A stretch of DNA of 62,116 nt from Deltaproteobacteria bacterium (GCA_025353585.1 JANXOM010000390.1:1-62116); one strand, 5' to 3'; positions 52,254 to 61,768 are shown, counted from the first letter of the stretch. A program made the numbers and translations. Notes: a model not told the origin generated them from the letters alone.

Positions 52254-53762
52254 ATGACTCGACGCATTCTCTTCGCCTCGCTGACCACCCTCCTCGTCGC
52301 GGTGCCCGCGTTCGCGCAGCCCGCGGACCCCATCCCGACGCCGGCCACGCCGCCGACCGATGCGCCGCCGACCCCGCCGTCGCCCGACGCGCCGCCCATC
52401 ACGCCGCCCGTCGTCGTCGCACCGCTGCCGCCGCCCGAGCCGGTCGTCGCGCCGCCGCCGGGCCCCACGGGTACCGGTGACAAGTCGCCGACCTTCGTGA
52501 AGGGCAAGACGGAGCTGACGTTCTACGGCTTCATGCAGCTCTACGGGATCTACGACTCGACCCAGGGCCTCAACGAGCAGGCGCAGAACACCGCGATCCC
52601 GCGCCCGAGCGCGTACGCCGGCGAGCACGGCGAGTCGCAGCTGTCGGCGCGCCACTCGCGCCTCGGCCTCAAGATCTCGCAGCCGGTCACCAACGACATC
52701 AAGGCGACGGGCCAGTTCGAGATGGACTTCCTCGGCAACCAGCCGGCGAACCCGCCGGGCGTGACCGAGTCGGCATTCTACCAGAACGCGACGATGCGCT
52801 TCCGCCACGTCTTCGCGAAGCTCGAGACGCCGTACGTCGACGTCGTCGCCGGTCAGTGGTGGAGCCTCTTCGGCTGGCAGTCGTACTTCCACCCGAACAG
52901 CGTCGAGATCCAGGGGCTCCCGGGCCAGGCCTACAAGCGCGTCGCCCAGTTCCGCCTCGCGAAGACGATCAAGACCGACGCCGTCACCGTCGATGTCGCC
53001 ATCGCCGCGCAGCGCCCGCCGCAGCGCGCCTCCGCCACTCCCGACGGCGTCGCGGGCATCAAGCTCACGTTCAACCAGCTCAAGGGCTGGCGCACCAAGG
53101 GCGCGAACGACAGCAGCCTCGACGGCGCGGCGATCGGCATCTCGGGCATCGTCCGCCACTTCGCGGTCGACGAGTTCTCCGCCGCGCCGAAGAGCCAGGT
53201 CACCACGAACGCCGGCGCCATCTCGATCGACGCGATGCTGCCGATCATCCCGGCGACGGCGAAGTCGCACGGCAACGCGCTCACCGCGACCGGCAGCTTC
53301 GTCCAGGGCTCCGGCATCGAGGACCAGTACGACGGCCTGACGTTCGGCGTCTCCGAGCCGGCGTTGCCGACCCCGATGGGCGCCACCGTGGCCCCGACCT
53401 ACACGCCGAACATCGACAACGGCCTCGCGATGTTCCTCGCCGACGGCACCTTGCACGCCGTCAAGCTGCAGACGTACATGGCCGGCCTGCAGTACTACCT
53501 GCCCGGCTCGGGTCGGGCGTGGGTCTCGCTCAACTACACGCACACCAAGTCGGATAACGCGGCCCAGTTCGGCAACGTCCAGAAGATCTGGGACCACGCG
53601 TACTATGTCGACGCGAACCTCTTCTTCGACGCGACCCCGAGCGTCCGGTTCGGCGTCCTCTACTCGCGCATCAACCAGACGTACGCGGGCGCGGACAAGG
53701 TCACGAACGAGACGGAGGCGCACAACAACCGCGTCTCCGCGACGATGCTGTTCCTGTTCTGA
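52254..53762 (+). CDS. outer-membrane porin (putative phosphate-responsive)
   Basis: A 502-residue protein. The signal peptide (RRILFASLTTLLVAVPAFA) is cleaved near 22. A Pro-rich stretch of about 50 residues precedes the barrel. Barrel hallmarks are TFYGFMQLYGIYDS, SARHSRLGLKIS, many alternating strands and the C-terminal FLF, with terminal Phe for the BAM machinery. The SRLGLK motif is shared by DcaP-like and general trimeric porins. Its place directly before phoB, phoR and phoU suggests control by phosphate starvation and a role in phosphate or polyphosphate uptake; this is inference from position. The ATG at 52254 could also be the GTG one codon upstream. Confidence 0.85.
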   Translation: MTRRILFASLTTLLVAVPAFAQPADPIPTPATPPTDAPPTPPSPDAPPITPPVVVAPLPPPEPVVAPPPGPTGTGDKSPTFVKGKTELTFYGFMQLYGIYDSTQGLNEQAQNTAIPRPSAYAGEHGESQLSARHSRLGLKISQPVTNDIKATGQFEMDFLGNQPANPPGVTESAFYQNATMRFRHVFAKLETPYVDVVAGQWWSLFGWQSYFHPNSVEIQGLPGQAYKRVAQFRLAKTIKTDAVTVDVAIAAQRPPQRASATPDGVAGIKLTFNQLKGWRTKGANDSSLDGAAIGISGIVRHFAVDEFSAAPKSQVTTNAGAISIDAMLPIIPATAKSHGNALTATGSFVQGSGIEDQYDGLTFGVSEPALPTPMGATVAPTYTPNIDNGLAMFLADGTLHAVKLQTYMAGLQYYLPGSGRAWVSLNYTHTKSDNAAQFGNVQKIWDHAYYVDANLFFDATPSVRFGVLYSRINQTYAGADKVTNETEAHNNRVSATMLFLF

Positions 53763-53787
53763 TCACCCGCCAGGAGGCGTATCGTGG

Positions 53788-53822
53788 CCGTCACCATCCT
53801 GTCACGCGAGGCGTGCTACCCA
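53788..53822 (+). promoter_or_regulatory. Pho box and -10 of phoB
   Basis: CCGTCAC (53788-53794), 4 bases, then CTGTCAC (53799-53805) match the direct-repeat Pho box. Exactly 11 bases later is TACCCA (53817-53822), a -10 hexamer, and the ATG at 53829 follows after 6 bases. The spacing is that of PhoB-activated promoters, so phoB should be self-activated. Confidence 0.75.
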
Positions 53823-53828
53823 ACTCCT

Positions 53829-54542
53829 ATGCCCGGCATGCTCGGACTCGTCCTGGTCATCGAAGACGAAGTCGACCTCGCCACCACGCTCGAGTACAAC
53901 CTCGCGGCGGATGGCTTCCAGGTCCGGCTCGCGCACAGCGGTCGTCAAGGCCTCGCGTCGGCGACGACCGACCCGCTACCGGATGTCATCGTGCTCGATC
54001 TCATGCTGCCGGATCTGGCCGGCACGGAGATCTGCCGCCGCCTGCGCGAGCAGGAGCGGACGCGCGACATCCCGGTGATCATGTGCACCGCGAAGGGCGA
54101 GGAGATCGACCGCGTGGTCGGCTTCGAGGTCGGCGCGGATGATTACGTCGTCAAGCCGTACAGCGTGCGCGAGCTGATCCTCCGGATCCGCGCGCTGCTG
54201 CGGCGCTCCCACCGCACCGAGGGCGAGCCGTCGCTCATCCGGTTCGGCCGCCTCAAGATCGATCGCGACGCGCACCGCGCGTGGGTCGATGACGCCGAGA
54301 TCGCGCTCACCGCGCTCGAGTTCCGCCTGCTCCACGCGTTCCTCTCGCGGCGCGGCCGCGTGCAGTCGCGCGACGCGCTCCTCAGCGACGTGTGGGGCAT
54401 CGACGCCGACGTCACGACGCGCACGGTGGACACGCACGTCAAGCGGCTCCGCGAGAAGCTCGGCGACGCGGGCGCGTACATCGAGACGCTGCGCGGCGTC
54501 GGCTATCGGTTCCGCGATCAGCCCGACGAGGACGCGGCATGA
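53829..54542 (+). CDS. phoB: phosphate-regulon response regulator PhoB
   Basis: A 237-residue OmpR-type regulator. The receiver has E11/D12, phospho-acceptor D57 (VIVLDLMLP), T87 and K109 (VVKPYS). The winged-helix domain fills 140-235 (ALTALEFRLLHAFLSRRGRVQSRD, RTVDTHVKRLREKLGD, ETLRGVGYRF). Phosphorylated PhoB binds Pho boxes and turns on phosphate uptake genes. The assignment to PhoB rests on overlap with phoR (ATGA), phoU next, pst genes nearby and a Pho box before the gene. The start is placed at ATG 53829 behind the -10; the frame is open to 53784, but that would put the Pho box inside the gene. Confidence 0.93.
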   Translation: MPGMLGLVLVIEDEVDLATTLEYNLAADGFQVRLAHSGRQGLASATTDPLPDVIVLDLMLPDLAGTEICRRLREQERTRDIPVIMCTAKGEEIDRVVGFEVGADDYVVKPYSVRELILRIRALLRRSHRTEGEPSLIRFGRLKIDRDAHRAWVDDAEIALTALEFRLLHAFLSRRGRVQSRDALLSDVWGIDADVTTRTVDTHVKRLREKLGDAGAYIETLRGVGYRFRDQPDEDAA

Positions 54543-55789
54543 TCGAGACCACGGTCGCGCTGCTGAGCCTCGCGCTCGCCGTGACCGTGGTCATGCTCGT
54601 CCTCGCGCGCCGCCGCCTGCACGCGCTGGCGGAGCTCACGCGCGACATCGTGCGAGATCCGCAGCGGCGGATCCGCCTGCTCGAGGAATCCCCCGACAGC
54701 GGCGAGCGCGAGCTGGCCCGCTGGATCGACGCGCTCGCCGAGCAGGTGCAGGCGGCGACCGTCGCCCACGCCCGCGAGCGGGCGCTCCTCGCCGCCGTCG
54801 CCGACGGCCTCACGCAAGGCGTGATCGCGGTCGACGGCGCGCATCGCATCGAGCTCCTCAACGACGCCGCGCGCACCATGCTCGGCGTGACCTCGCCGCT
54901 CGTCGGCGAGCCGCTCCTCGAGTTCGTCCGCGTGCCGGAGCTCCGCGAGCTCGTCGAGAGCTCGGTGGCCTCGACGGCGGAGATCCTCTTGCCGAGCGGC
55001 GTGCGCGCGCTCGTCCGCGTCGCGCGCAAGTGGGGCGGCGAGGGCCGCGTGTTGCTCGTCGAGGACGTCACGGCGATGCGCCGCCTCGAGACCGTGCGGC
55101 GCGACTTCGTGGCGAACGTCTCCCACGAGCTGCGCACGCCGGTCGCCGTCATCCGGGCGAACGCCGAGACGCTCATCGCCGGGGCGCAGAACGATCCGAA
55201 GATGGCGCCGAAGCTCATCGACGGCCTCCACCGCAACGCGGAGCGCCTCGCGCGCATCCTCGCCGACCTGCTCGACCTGTCGCGCCTCGACGCCGGCCAG
55301 TACCGGCTCGAGCTGTCACCCGTCGCCGTCAAGCTCGTGACGGAGCAGTCGCTGACGGCCGTCGAGCCGCAGGCCGCGAAGCGCAACGTGCGCGTGCATG
55401 TGGCGATCGCCGACGCCGTGACCGTGCGCGCGGACGCCAAGGCGCTCGACCAGATCCTCGTCAACCTCATCGACAACGCCGTCAAGTACACGAAGGTCGA
55501 TGGCAACGTGTGGGTGGAAGCCCGCGCGGATGGCGAGAACATCCGCGTCGAGGTGCGCGACGATGGCCCCGGCATCGCCGCGAAGCACCGGGAGCGGGTC
55601 TTCGAGCGCTTCTACCGCGCCGATCCGAGCCGGTCCCGCGAGGCCGGCGGTACGGGCCTCGGCCTGTCCATCGTCAAGCACCTCGTCGAGAGCATGGGCG
55701 GTGAGGTCGGCGTCGAGGCAAATGCGCCGCAAGGCAGTATCTTCTGGCTACGGCTGGCGCGCGCGAGCGCCGTCACCGCGGCCGCGTAG
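54539..55789 (+). CDS. phoR: phosphate-regulon sensor histidine kinase PhoR
   Basis: A 416-residue membrane kinase. One transmembrane helix lies at 3-25 (TTVALLSLALAVTVVMLVLA). A PAS-like sensor follows at about 85-180 (GVIAVDGAHRIELLNDAARTML). The kinase core has phospho-acceptor His196 in VSHELRTPVAVI, the N box NLIDNAVKYT, G1 RDDGPGI, F box VFERFYR and G2 GGTGLGLSIVKHL. As in E. coli, the missing large periplasmic domain implies that phosphate is sensed through the Pst transporter and PhoU. The ATG overlaps the phoB stop. Confidence 0.93.
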   Translation: MIETTVALLSLALAVTVVMLVLARRRLHALAELTRDIVRDPQRRIRLLEESPDSGERELARWIDALAEQVQAATVAHARERALLAAVADGLTQGVIAVDGAHRIELLNDAARTMLGVTSPLVGEPLLEFVRVPELRELVESSVASTAEILLPSGVRALVRVARKWGGEGRVLLVEDVTAMRRLETVRRDFVANVSHELRTPVAVIRANAETLIAGAQNDPKMAPKLIDGLHRNAERLARILADLLDLSRLDAGQYRLELSPVAVKLVTEQSLTAVEPQAAKRNVRVHVAIADAVTVRADAKALDQILVNLIDNAVKYTKVDGNVWVEARADGENIRVEVRDDGPGIAAKHRERVFERFYRADPSRSREAGGTGLGLSIVKHLVESMGGEVGVEANAPQGSIFWLRLARASAVTAAA

Positions 55790-55807
55790 GCAGGCAAGGA
55801 GCACATC

Positions 55808-56491
55808 ATGGCGAGCCACACGAGCAAGGACTTCGAGACCGAGCTGCGCACGTTGCGCGAGCGCCTGTGCGCGATGGGCGGGCGCGCCGAGCAGCAGATC
55901 GAGCTGGCGATGAAGTCTCTCGTGGACTCGGACGCCGAGCTCGCTCGCCAGGTCATCGAGAACGACAAGGCCGTCGACCGTGACGAGAACGAGATCGACG
56001 AGCTCGCGCTCCAGATCCTCGCGACCCGCCAGCCGGTCGCGAGCGACCTGCGCTTCATCGCGATGTCGCTCAAGCTCGTGACGGACCTCGAGCGCATCGG
56101 CGATCTCGCGTCCGGCATCGCGAAGCGCGCCCTCGAGCTCGCGCCGCTGCCGCACCTGACCACGCGGAGCAGCCCCGCGTTCCTCGCGACGCTGGTGCTG
56201 AAGAACCTGCGCGCCGCGATGGACGCGTTCGTGGCCAAGGACGCGGACAGCGCGAACGCGGTCATCGCCGCCGATATCGAGATCGACCGCGTCAACGCGA
56301 CCTTGTTCGCCGAGCTCCTCGGCCAGCTCATGAGCGACGCGGCGGCGGTGCAGCAGGTCCTCCCGATGACGTCGGTGTGCCGCTACCTCGAGCGCATCGG
56401 CGATCACGTGAAGAACCTCGCCGAGGGCGTCGTGTACATGGTTCACGCGCAGGACATCCGCCACCGCCCGTACGTGGCCCCCGCGAACTGA
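55808..56491 (+). CDS. phoU: phosphate-uptake regulator PhoU
   Basis: A 227-residue protein of two three-helix bundles that relays the state of the Pst transporter to PhoR. The repeated metal-site motifs are visible: LVTDLERIGDLASGIAK in the first half and CRYLERIGDHVKNLAEG in the second. It is preceded by an AGGAG Shine-Dalgarno sequence 7 bases before the ATG, 18 bases after phoR, so it ends the phoB-phoR-phoU transcript. In E. coli phoU ends the pst operon instead; here it has moved to the regulators. The 3' end faces the desaturase-like gene at a distance of 6 bases. Confidence 0.96.
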   Translation: MASHTSKDFETELRTLRERLCAMGGRAEQQIELAMKSLVDSDAELARQVIENDKAVDRDENEIDELALQILATRQPVASDLRFIAMSLKLVTDLERIGDLASGIAKRALELAPLPHLTTRSSPAFLATLVLKNLRAAMDAFVAKDADSANAVIAADIEIDRVNATLFAELLGQLMSDAAAVQQVLPMTSVCRYLERIGDHVKNLAEGVVYMVHAQDIRHRPYVAPAN

Positions 56492-56497
56492 CGCGAG

Positions 56498-57367
56498 CTA
56501 CGGCGGCGGCAGCCCGGCCACCAGCTGCTTCGCCGTCTTCGTCGAGCCATCGTGGCTCCAGCCCGGCGGCGCGAACAGGTAGCCGAGCTTCGCGCGGAGC
56601 GTCGGCGCGCGCGCGACGTCGCGGCCGATCTGCCCGACCTCGTGAAACGCGACGCGCACCGGGTTGAACGTCTCGAGGTCGTGCGTGAGCCCGTACACGA
56701 CCGCCTCCTCCTCGGGCGCGAACGTCCCGAACAGGCGATCCCAGATGATCAGGATGCCGCCGTGGTTCTTGTCGAGGTAGCGCACGTTCTTGCCGTGATG
56801 CACGCGGTGGTGCGACGGCGTGTTGAGCACCCACTCGAGCGGCCCGAGCGTGCGGACGCCCTCGGTGTGCAGCCAGAACTGATAGATCAGGCTGACGCCC
56901 TGCGCGGTCAGCACCATCCACGGCGAGAACCCGACGAGCGGCAAGATGCACCAGAACCACGGGCCGGTGAACGGCGTCAGCAGCGGCTGGCGCAGCGCGG
57001 TCGAGAAGTTGTAGCGGCGGCTCGAGTGGTGGTTGACGTGCGCGGCCCACAGGATGCGGATCTGGTGGTGGAGCCGATGGAACCAGTAGTAACAGGCGTC
57101 CTCGGCAAAGAAGAGCAGGCCCCAGCTCCACCACGCCCCGCCGCCGGTGACGTCGACGAGGCGGTGCGCGTAGAGCCACGCGAACAGCGGGAGCTGCGCG
57201 AGCTTCGTGACGCCATAGATCACGACGTTCGCGAGGCCGAGCGTCAGGGAGACGGCGGTGTCGCGCGTCTCGTAACCCGCGAGCTCGGGGTGCCGGCGCG
57301 ACCACCACAGCTCGCCGAGCATGGCCAGCACGAAGGTCGGGATGGCGAAGAGAACGAGGTTCGACAC
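56498..57367 (-). CDS. sterol desaturase/fatty-acid hydroxylase family protein
   Basis: A 289-residue integral membrane di-iron oxygenase. The three His clusters of the superfamily are HRLHH, HVNHHS and HHRVHHG (preceded by NTPS), with a further His downstream in THDLE. Four or five hydrophobic segments span the membrane (LVLFAIPTFVLAMLGEL, VVIYGVTKLAQL, ILPLVGF). It uses O2 to hydroxylate or desaturate a lipid or sterol. Myxobacteria make sterol-like lipids, so a lipid substrate is plausible but not shown. It is on the opposite strand between phoU and pstS, with no obvious link to phosphate. GTG 57367 is used; a TAAGCT lies 14 bases upstream. Confidence 0.9.
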   Translation of the reverse strand: MSNLVLFAIPTFVLAMLGELWWSRRHPELAGYETRDTAVSLTLGLANVVIYGVTKLAQLPLFAWLYAHRLVDVTGGGAWWSWGLLFFAEDACYYWFHRLHHQIRILWAAHVNHHSSRRYNFSTALRQPLLTPFTGPWFWCILPLVGFSPWMVLTAQGVSLIYQFWLHTEGVRTLGPLEWVLNTPSHHRVHHGKNVRYLDKNHGGILIIWDRLFGTFAPEEEAVVYGLTHDLETFNPVRVAFHEVGQIGRDVARAPTLRAKLGYLFAPPGWSHDGSTKTAKQLVAGLPPP

Positions 57368-57480
57368 GAGCGCTGGCGCTCAGCTTAGCAGCCGCGTGCG
57401 GTCTCCACGAGCGGGCGAATCCGCCCAGCTTTCGGGAGCTTCCCTATGCTTCGCGGTCTCCCTCCCGAGCCCGGGATCCA

Positions 57481-57536
57481 CTGACACCGCACTGTCACAC
57501 AGCATCCGCGAGCCCGCCATGACGGGTCGCTACGGT
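57481..57536 (+). promoter_or_regulatory. Pho box and -10-like hexamer of pstS
   Basis: CTGACAC (57481-57487), 4 bases, CTGTCAC (57492-57498) is a Pho box with one mismatch to the consensus. TACGGT (57531-57536) lies 7 bases before the ATG at 57544. The distance between the two (32 bases) is too long for a classic PhoB promoter, so another -10 may exist closer to the box. The 176-base gap is shared with the divergent desaturase-like gene. Confidence 0.6.
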
Positions 57537-57543
57537 GCGGGAC

Positions 57544-58638
57544 ATGACGCAGAAGATGTCCGTCCTGCTGTGCCTCGCCCTCGCCGCTTGCGGCAGCAAG
57601 AAGGATGCGGCCGGCACGGATCCCGGCTCCTCGGCCACCCCGGCCACCCCCGGCTCTGCCACCCCCCGCGCCGGCGGCGGTGGCGGCGGCAACGTCGACC
57701 TCGACGCGAGCGGCTCCACCTTCCAGAAGACGTATCAGGAGTCGGCCATCGAGGCCTTCACCAAGGCCCACAACGGCATCAAGATCAACTACGGCGGCGG
57801 CGGCTCGGGTAAGGGCCGCCAGGACCTGTCCGACCTCGTCGTCGACTTCGCGGGTACGGACTCGCTGTTCAAGGACGCGGACCTCGCCAAGGCGAAGGGC
57901 GGCGCGGTGCTCTACTTCCCGGTGCTCCTCGGCCCGATCACGCTGGCGTACAACCTCGACGGCGTCGACAAGCTGCAGCTCTCGCCCGCCACGGCGGCGA
58001 AGATCTTCGATCGCGAGATCAAGAGGTGGAACGACCCCGCGATCGCCGCCGACAACCCGGGCGCGAAGCTGCCGGACGCCGACATCGTGGTCGCGCACCG
58101 CGCGGACGGCTCGGGGACGACCGACAACTTCACCAAGTACCTCGACAAGGCGTCGGGCGGCGCGTGGAAGCTCAAGAGCGGCTCGACGGTCGAGTGGCCG
58201 GCGGACACGCAGGCCGGCCAGGGCAACGCGGGCGTCGCGCAGATCGTGAAGAGCACGAAGGGCGCGATCGGCTACGTGGACCTCAGCGACGCGAAGGCGT
58301 CCGCGCTCCACTACGCGAACGTGAAGAACCAGGCCGGTAAGTTCATCGAGCCGACGGCCGCCTCGGCGTCCGCCGCCGGCGATGGCATCGACGTCAAGGA
58401 TGACCTGACGTTCAGCGCGCTCGACGCCAAGGGCGACGCGGCGTACCCGATCACCTACCAGTCGTGGGTCGTCGTCTACGCGAAGACGAACAAGGCCGAG
58501 CACGCCGCGGCGCTCAAGCAGTACCTCCAGTACCTCCTGACCGACGGCCAGAAGATGCTGCCCGAGCTCGACTTCGCGCCCCTGCCGAAGTCGCTCCAGG
58601 ACAAGGCCATCGCGCAGCTGGGCAAGCTGGCCGGCTGA
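57544..58638 (+). CDS. pstS: phosphate ABC transporter substrate-binding lipoprotein PstS
   Basis: A 364-residue periplasmic-binding protein. The signal MSVLLCLALAAC (after MTQK) gives Cys16. After a Gly/Pro linker comes DASGSTFQKTYQESAIEAF, the first phosphate loop, then INYGGGGSGKGRQDL and the conserved VAHRADGSGTTDNFTKYL, which holds the Arg, Asp and Ser that grip phosphate. It delivers phosphate to PstC/PstA. The ATG at 57544 follows a TACGGT; an in-frame ATG at 57556 is a possible alternative. Its stop overlaps the pstC start (TGATG). Confidence 0.96.
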   Translation: MTQKMSVLLCLALAACGSKKDAAGTDPGSSATPATPGSATPRAGGGGGGNVDLDASGSTFQKTYQESAIEAFTKAHNGIKINYGGGGSGKGRQDLSDLVVDFAGTDSLFKDADLAKAKGGAVLYFPVLLGPITLAYNLDGVDKLQLSPATAAKIFDREIKRWNDPAIAADNPGAKLPDADIVVAHRADGSGTTDNFTKYLDKASGGAWKLKSGSTVEWPADTQAGQGNAGVAQIVKSTKGAIGYVDLSDAKASALHYANVKNQAGKFIEPTAASASAAGDGIDVKDDLTFSALDAKGDAAYPITYQSWVVVYAKTNKAEHAAALKQYLQYLLTDGQKMLPELDFAPLPKSLQDKAIAQLGKLAG

Positions 58639-59516
58639 TGGCGCGCGCTCTCGACCTGCGCGGGCGTGGTGATGGTGCGGACCGCGCGTTCCGCGGCCTC
58701 GCCGTTGGCGCCGCCACGGTCGTGCTCGTCGTCCTCGGCCTGATCGCGGCGACGATGACGCGCCGGGCGCTCCCGGTGCTCGAGCACATGGGGCCGGGCT
58801 TCTTCACGTCGACGCGCTGGTCGCCGGCCGACGAGGAGTTCGGCGCGCTGCCGTTCGTGTGGGGCACCCTCTACACGGCGGCGATCGCGATCGTGATCGC
58901 GGTGCCCGTGAGCCTGGGCGTCGCGCTCTTCATCACGCAGCTCGCGCCACAGCGGCTCAAGAGGCCGCTCGTGTACCTCGTCGATCTCCTCGCCGTCGTG
59001 CCGTCGGTGGTGTTCGGCCTGTGGGGCATCCTCGTCCTCTCTCCGCACCTCGGGCGGTCATTCCTGACCGCGGGGATCATCCTCGCGATCATGATCATCC
59101 CGATCATCACGTCGCTCTCGCGGGAGGTCATCGAGACCACGCCGCAGCCGGAGAAGGAAGCGGCGTACGGCCTCGGCGCCACGCGCTGGGAGATGATCCT
59201 CGCGTCGGTGTGGCCCCACAGCAAGGGCGGGCTCGTCGGCGCGGTCATGCTCGGCCTCGGCCGCGCGATGGGCGAGACGATCGCGGCCGCGCTCGTCATC
59301 GGCTCGGCGCTCGGCCAGATCACGGTGGACCCGCTCGCGCCGGGCAACTCGATGCCGGCGGTGATCGCGAACGAGTGGGGCGAGGCGGACGAGCTGCACA
59401 AGTCGGCGCTGATCGCCCTCGCGGTGCTGCTGTTCATCATCACCATCATCGTGAACCTGGTGGCGAGCTCGATCGTCCGCCGCTCGATGGCCCGCACGGC
59501 CGGGAGGCGCACGTGA
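58638..59516 (+). CDS. pstC: phosphate ABC transporter permease PstC
   Basis: A 292-residue inner-membrane permease with six transmembrane segments. The ABC-contacting EAA loop reads EKEAAYGLGATRWEMILASVWPHSKGG. LWGTLYT-type and VPSVVFGLWGI motifs are typical of PstC. It is slightly shorter than E. coli PstC (319). The start overlaps the pstS stop, and its own stop overlaps the pstA GTG. Confidence 0.95.
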   Translation: MARALDLRGRGDGADRAFRGLAVGAATVVLVVLGLIAATMTRRALPVLEHMGPGFFTSTRWSPADEEFGALPFVWGTLYTAAIAIVIAVPVSLGVALFITQLAPQRLKRPLVYLVDLLAVVPSVVFGLWGILVLSPHLGRSFLTAGIILAIMIIPIITSLSREVIETTPQPEKEAAYGLGATRWEMILASVWPHSKGGLVGAVMLGLGRAMGETIAAALVIGSALGQITVDPLAPGNSMPAVIANEWGEADELHKSALIALAVLLFIITIIVNLVASSIVRRSMARTAGRRT

Positions 59517-60406
59517 GCCTCGCCCCGGTGACGAGCGCGATCGATCTCGCGGCCAAGCCGAGCTGGCGGTCGGTCAAGAACTCGATCGCGAGCGGCCTGA
59601 TGGCGGCGGCGGTGCTCGCCGTGGCCACGCCGCTGGTGCTCGTGCTGGCGTCCGTGATCGCGAAGGGCGCCGGCGTGGCGTTCCATGACTTCCCGGACTT
59701 CTTCACCGAGACGGTGCCGATCGTCTCGCGGCGGGCCGGCCCTGGCATGGGCCCGGCGATCCTCGGGACGCTGCTCGTGACGGGCGTCGCGACGCTGATC
59801 GCCGTCCCGCTCGGGATCCTCGGCGCGATCTACCTGCACGAGTACGGCGCGCGGCAGCGGTTCGCGCGGATCGTGCGCTTCATGGCGATGGTCATGACGG
59901 GCGTGCCGTCGGTCGTCATGGGGTTGTTCGTGTACGTGACCTGGACGCTCACGTTCGGGTACTCGGCGTTTGGCGGCGCGCTGGCGCTCGCGTGCTTGAT
60001 GCTGCCGGTCGTGATCGGGACGACGGAGCAGATGCTCAAGCTCGTGCCGGATCATCTGCGGGAGGCGTCGTTCGCGCTCGGCGCGGGCAAGGCGCGCACG
60101 ATCCTCTCGATCGTGGTGCCGGCCGCCCTGCCGGGCATCGTGTCCGGCGCGCTGCTCGCGGTGGCGCGCGCGGCGGGCGAGACGGCGCCGCTGATGTTCG
60201 CGGTCGGCGCCGCGACGGCCTACAACGGGCACGTCTTCGGCGGCGCGAACACGGCGCTATCGGTGCAGATCTTCGGCAACGCGACGTCCTCGTTCGCGGC
60301 GGCGCAGGACCGCGCGTGGGGCGCCGCGCTGACGTTGTTGATGCTGACGTTCCTGGTGACGCTCGTCGCGCGCATCGTGACCGCGCGCGTGCAGAGCAAG
60401 AGGTAA
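59513..60406 (+). CDS. pstA: phosphate ABC transporter permease PstA
   Basis: A 297-residue permease with six membrane segments. PstA signatures are [26 protein letters not shown], the EAA loop [27 protein letters not shown] and [12 protein letters not shown]. It pairs with PstC to form the channel. The GTG overlaps the pstC stop. Only 26 bases separate it from pstB. Confidence 0.95.
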   Translation: MSLAPVTSAIDLAAKPSWRSVKNSIASGLMAAAVLAVATPLVLVLASVIAKGAGVAFHDFPDFFTETVPIVSRRAGPGMGPAILGTLLVTGVATLIAVPLGILGAIYLHEYGARQRFARIVRFMAMVMTGVPSVVMGLFVYVTWTLTFGYSAFGGALALACLMLPVVIGTTEQMLKLVPDHLREASFALGAGKARTILSIVVPAALPGIVSGALLAVARAAGETAPLMFAVGAATAYNGHVFGGANTALSVQIFGNATSSFAAAQDRAWGAALTLLMLTFLVTLVARIVTARVQSKR

Positions 60407-60432
60407 GAGCCGTGTCCACCGAGGAGAATCCC

Positions 60433-61350
60433 ATGGTTGCAACGCCCGCATCGCCCGCCTCGCCCGCCTCGCCCGCCTCGTCGAAGGCTCCGGTCACCGC
60501 GCGCCCGCTGCACGCCGCGCCGGTGCCGGTAGCGCGCCCGAGCGCGGCGGACATGCTGTCCGTGGCCGAGCCGGTCTTCGAGATCGCGGATCTCGAGGTC
60601 TATTACGGGAAGTTCCGCGCGGTGCGCAACGTCAACATGACGATCCGCAAGCACCAGATCACGGCGTTCATCGGGCCCTCGGGCTGCGGCAAGACGACGG
60701 TACTTCGGTGCATGAACCGCATGAACGATCTCGTGGCCGGCGCGCGGGTCGGCGGGACGCTGCGCTATCACGGCGTGGATCTGTACGATCCGCAGGTGTC
60801 GGCGACGGAGGTGCGCCGCCGGATCGGCATGGTGTTCCAGAAGCCGAACCCGTTCCCGAAGAGCATCTACGACAACGTCGCGTACGGCCCGCGGCTGTCG
60901 GGTATCCGCGACCGGGCGAAGCTCGACGAGATCGTCGAGACGTCGCTGCGCGCGGCGGCGCTGTGGGACGAAGTGAAGGACCGGTTGCGCGACTCGGCGC
61001 TCGGCATGTCGGGCGGGCAGCAGCAGCGGTTGTGCATCGCGCGCACGGTGGCGGTGGAGCCAGAGGTCGTGCTGATGGACGAGCCGTGCAGCGCGCTCGA
61101 CCCGATCGCGACGGCGCGGATCGAGGAGCTGATGCGCGAGCTCGTGAGCCGGTTCACGATCGTGATCGTGACCCACAACATGCAGCAGGCCGCGCGCGTG
61201 AGCGATACGACGGCGTTCTTCACGGCGGAGCTCGACCCCAGCGCGGACCGGCGCTGTGGGTTGCTCGTCGAGTTCGGGGCCACGAGCAAGCTGTTCTCGA
61301 ATCCGCAGGACGAGCGGACGGAGAACTACATCACCGGTCGGTTCGGCTGA
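60433..61350 (+). CDS. pstB: phosphate ABC transporter ATPase PstB
   Basis: A 305-residue ATPase. The Walker A motif GPSGCGKTT is at 81-89, the signature is [13 protein letters not shown], Walker B is [13 protein letters not shown], and the switch His is in [13 protein letters not shown]. An extra N-terminal part of about 50 residues, including a PAS-repeat tract (near-copies of a 9-base unit, 60449-60481), precedes the conserved [12 protein letters not shown] use ATG 60433, which has a GAGGAG Shine-Dalgarno sequence at 6 bases. A GTG at 60412 is an alternative. It ends the pstSCAB operon. Confidence 0.96.
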   Translation: MVATPASPASPASPASSKAPVTARPLHAAPVPVARPSAADMLSVAEPVFEIADLEVYYGKFRAVRNVNMTIRKHQITAFIGPSGCGKTTVLRCMNRMNDLVAGARVGGTLRYHGVDLYDPQVSATEVRRRIGMVFQKPNPFPKSIYDNVAYGPRLSGIRDRAKLDEIVETSLRAAALWDEVKDRLRDSALGMSGGQQQRLCIARTVAVEPEVVLMDEPCSALDPIATARIEELMRELVSRFTIVIVTHNMQQAARVSDTTAFFTAELDPSADRRCGLLVEFGATSKLFSNPQDERTENYITGRFG

Positions 61351-61369
61351 GACGCATCGCCGCGGCCGG

Positions 61370-61762
61370 TCAGCTCGCGCGGAGCGCGGCCACGCCGAGC
61401 CAGCCCAGCCCGACGAGCGAAGCCCCCCACGCCAGCGAGCGGGCGTACACGACGCCGCCCAGGTAGAGGATCCAGTAGGCCGACCGGGCGAAGAAGAAGA
61501 TCGCGGCCCCGGTCGTGGCGTCTGCGCCGGCCGCGCGCGCCGCGACGAACAACGCGACGAACAGCACGAGGTTATCGACCATGTTCTTCGCCGCCCGATC
61601 GGCGCGCCCGCACAGCGGGCTCCGTTCGGGGAGCGCATCGCGGTTGCCAAAGGCGAGCCTGGCCCCGCGTCGGGTCCACGTCGGCGTGTGGAGCTCGGCC
61701 GCCGTCATGATCATGACCCACGCGAGGGCAGCGCTGAGGACGAGGTAGTGGATGTCGGTCAC
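61370..61762 (-). CDS. MAPEG family membrane protein
   Basis: A 130-residue protein with four hydrophobic segments (YLVLSAALAWVMIMTAAEL, AAKNMVDNLVLFVALFVAA, GAAIFFFARSAYWILYLGG, SLAWGASLVGLGWLGVAAL). The segment RADRAAKNMVDNLVLF and the loop FARSAYWILY fit the MAPEG family (membrane proteins of eicosanoid and glutathione metabolism). The bacterial members are mostly of unknown function. It starts at GTG 61762, 6 bases after TACCGT. It is convergent with pstB at 19 bases. Confidence 0.85.
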   Translation of the reverse strand: MTDIHYLVLSAALAWVMIMTAAELHTPTWTRRGARLAFGNRDALPERSPLCGRADRAAKNMVDNLVLFVALFVAARAAGADATTGAAIFFFARSAYWILYLGGVVYARSLAWGASLVGLGWLGVAALRAS

Positions 61763-61768
61763 CCCGCG

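Noticed and set aside
57368..57543. Riboswitch or small RNA before pstS
   Set aside because: No conserved fold was seen; the Pho box and -10-like hexamer explain the gap.
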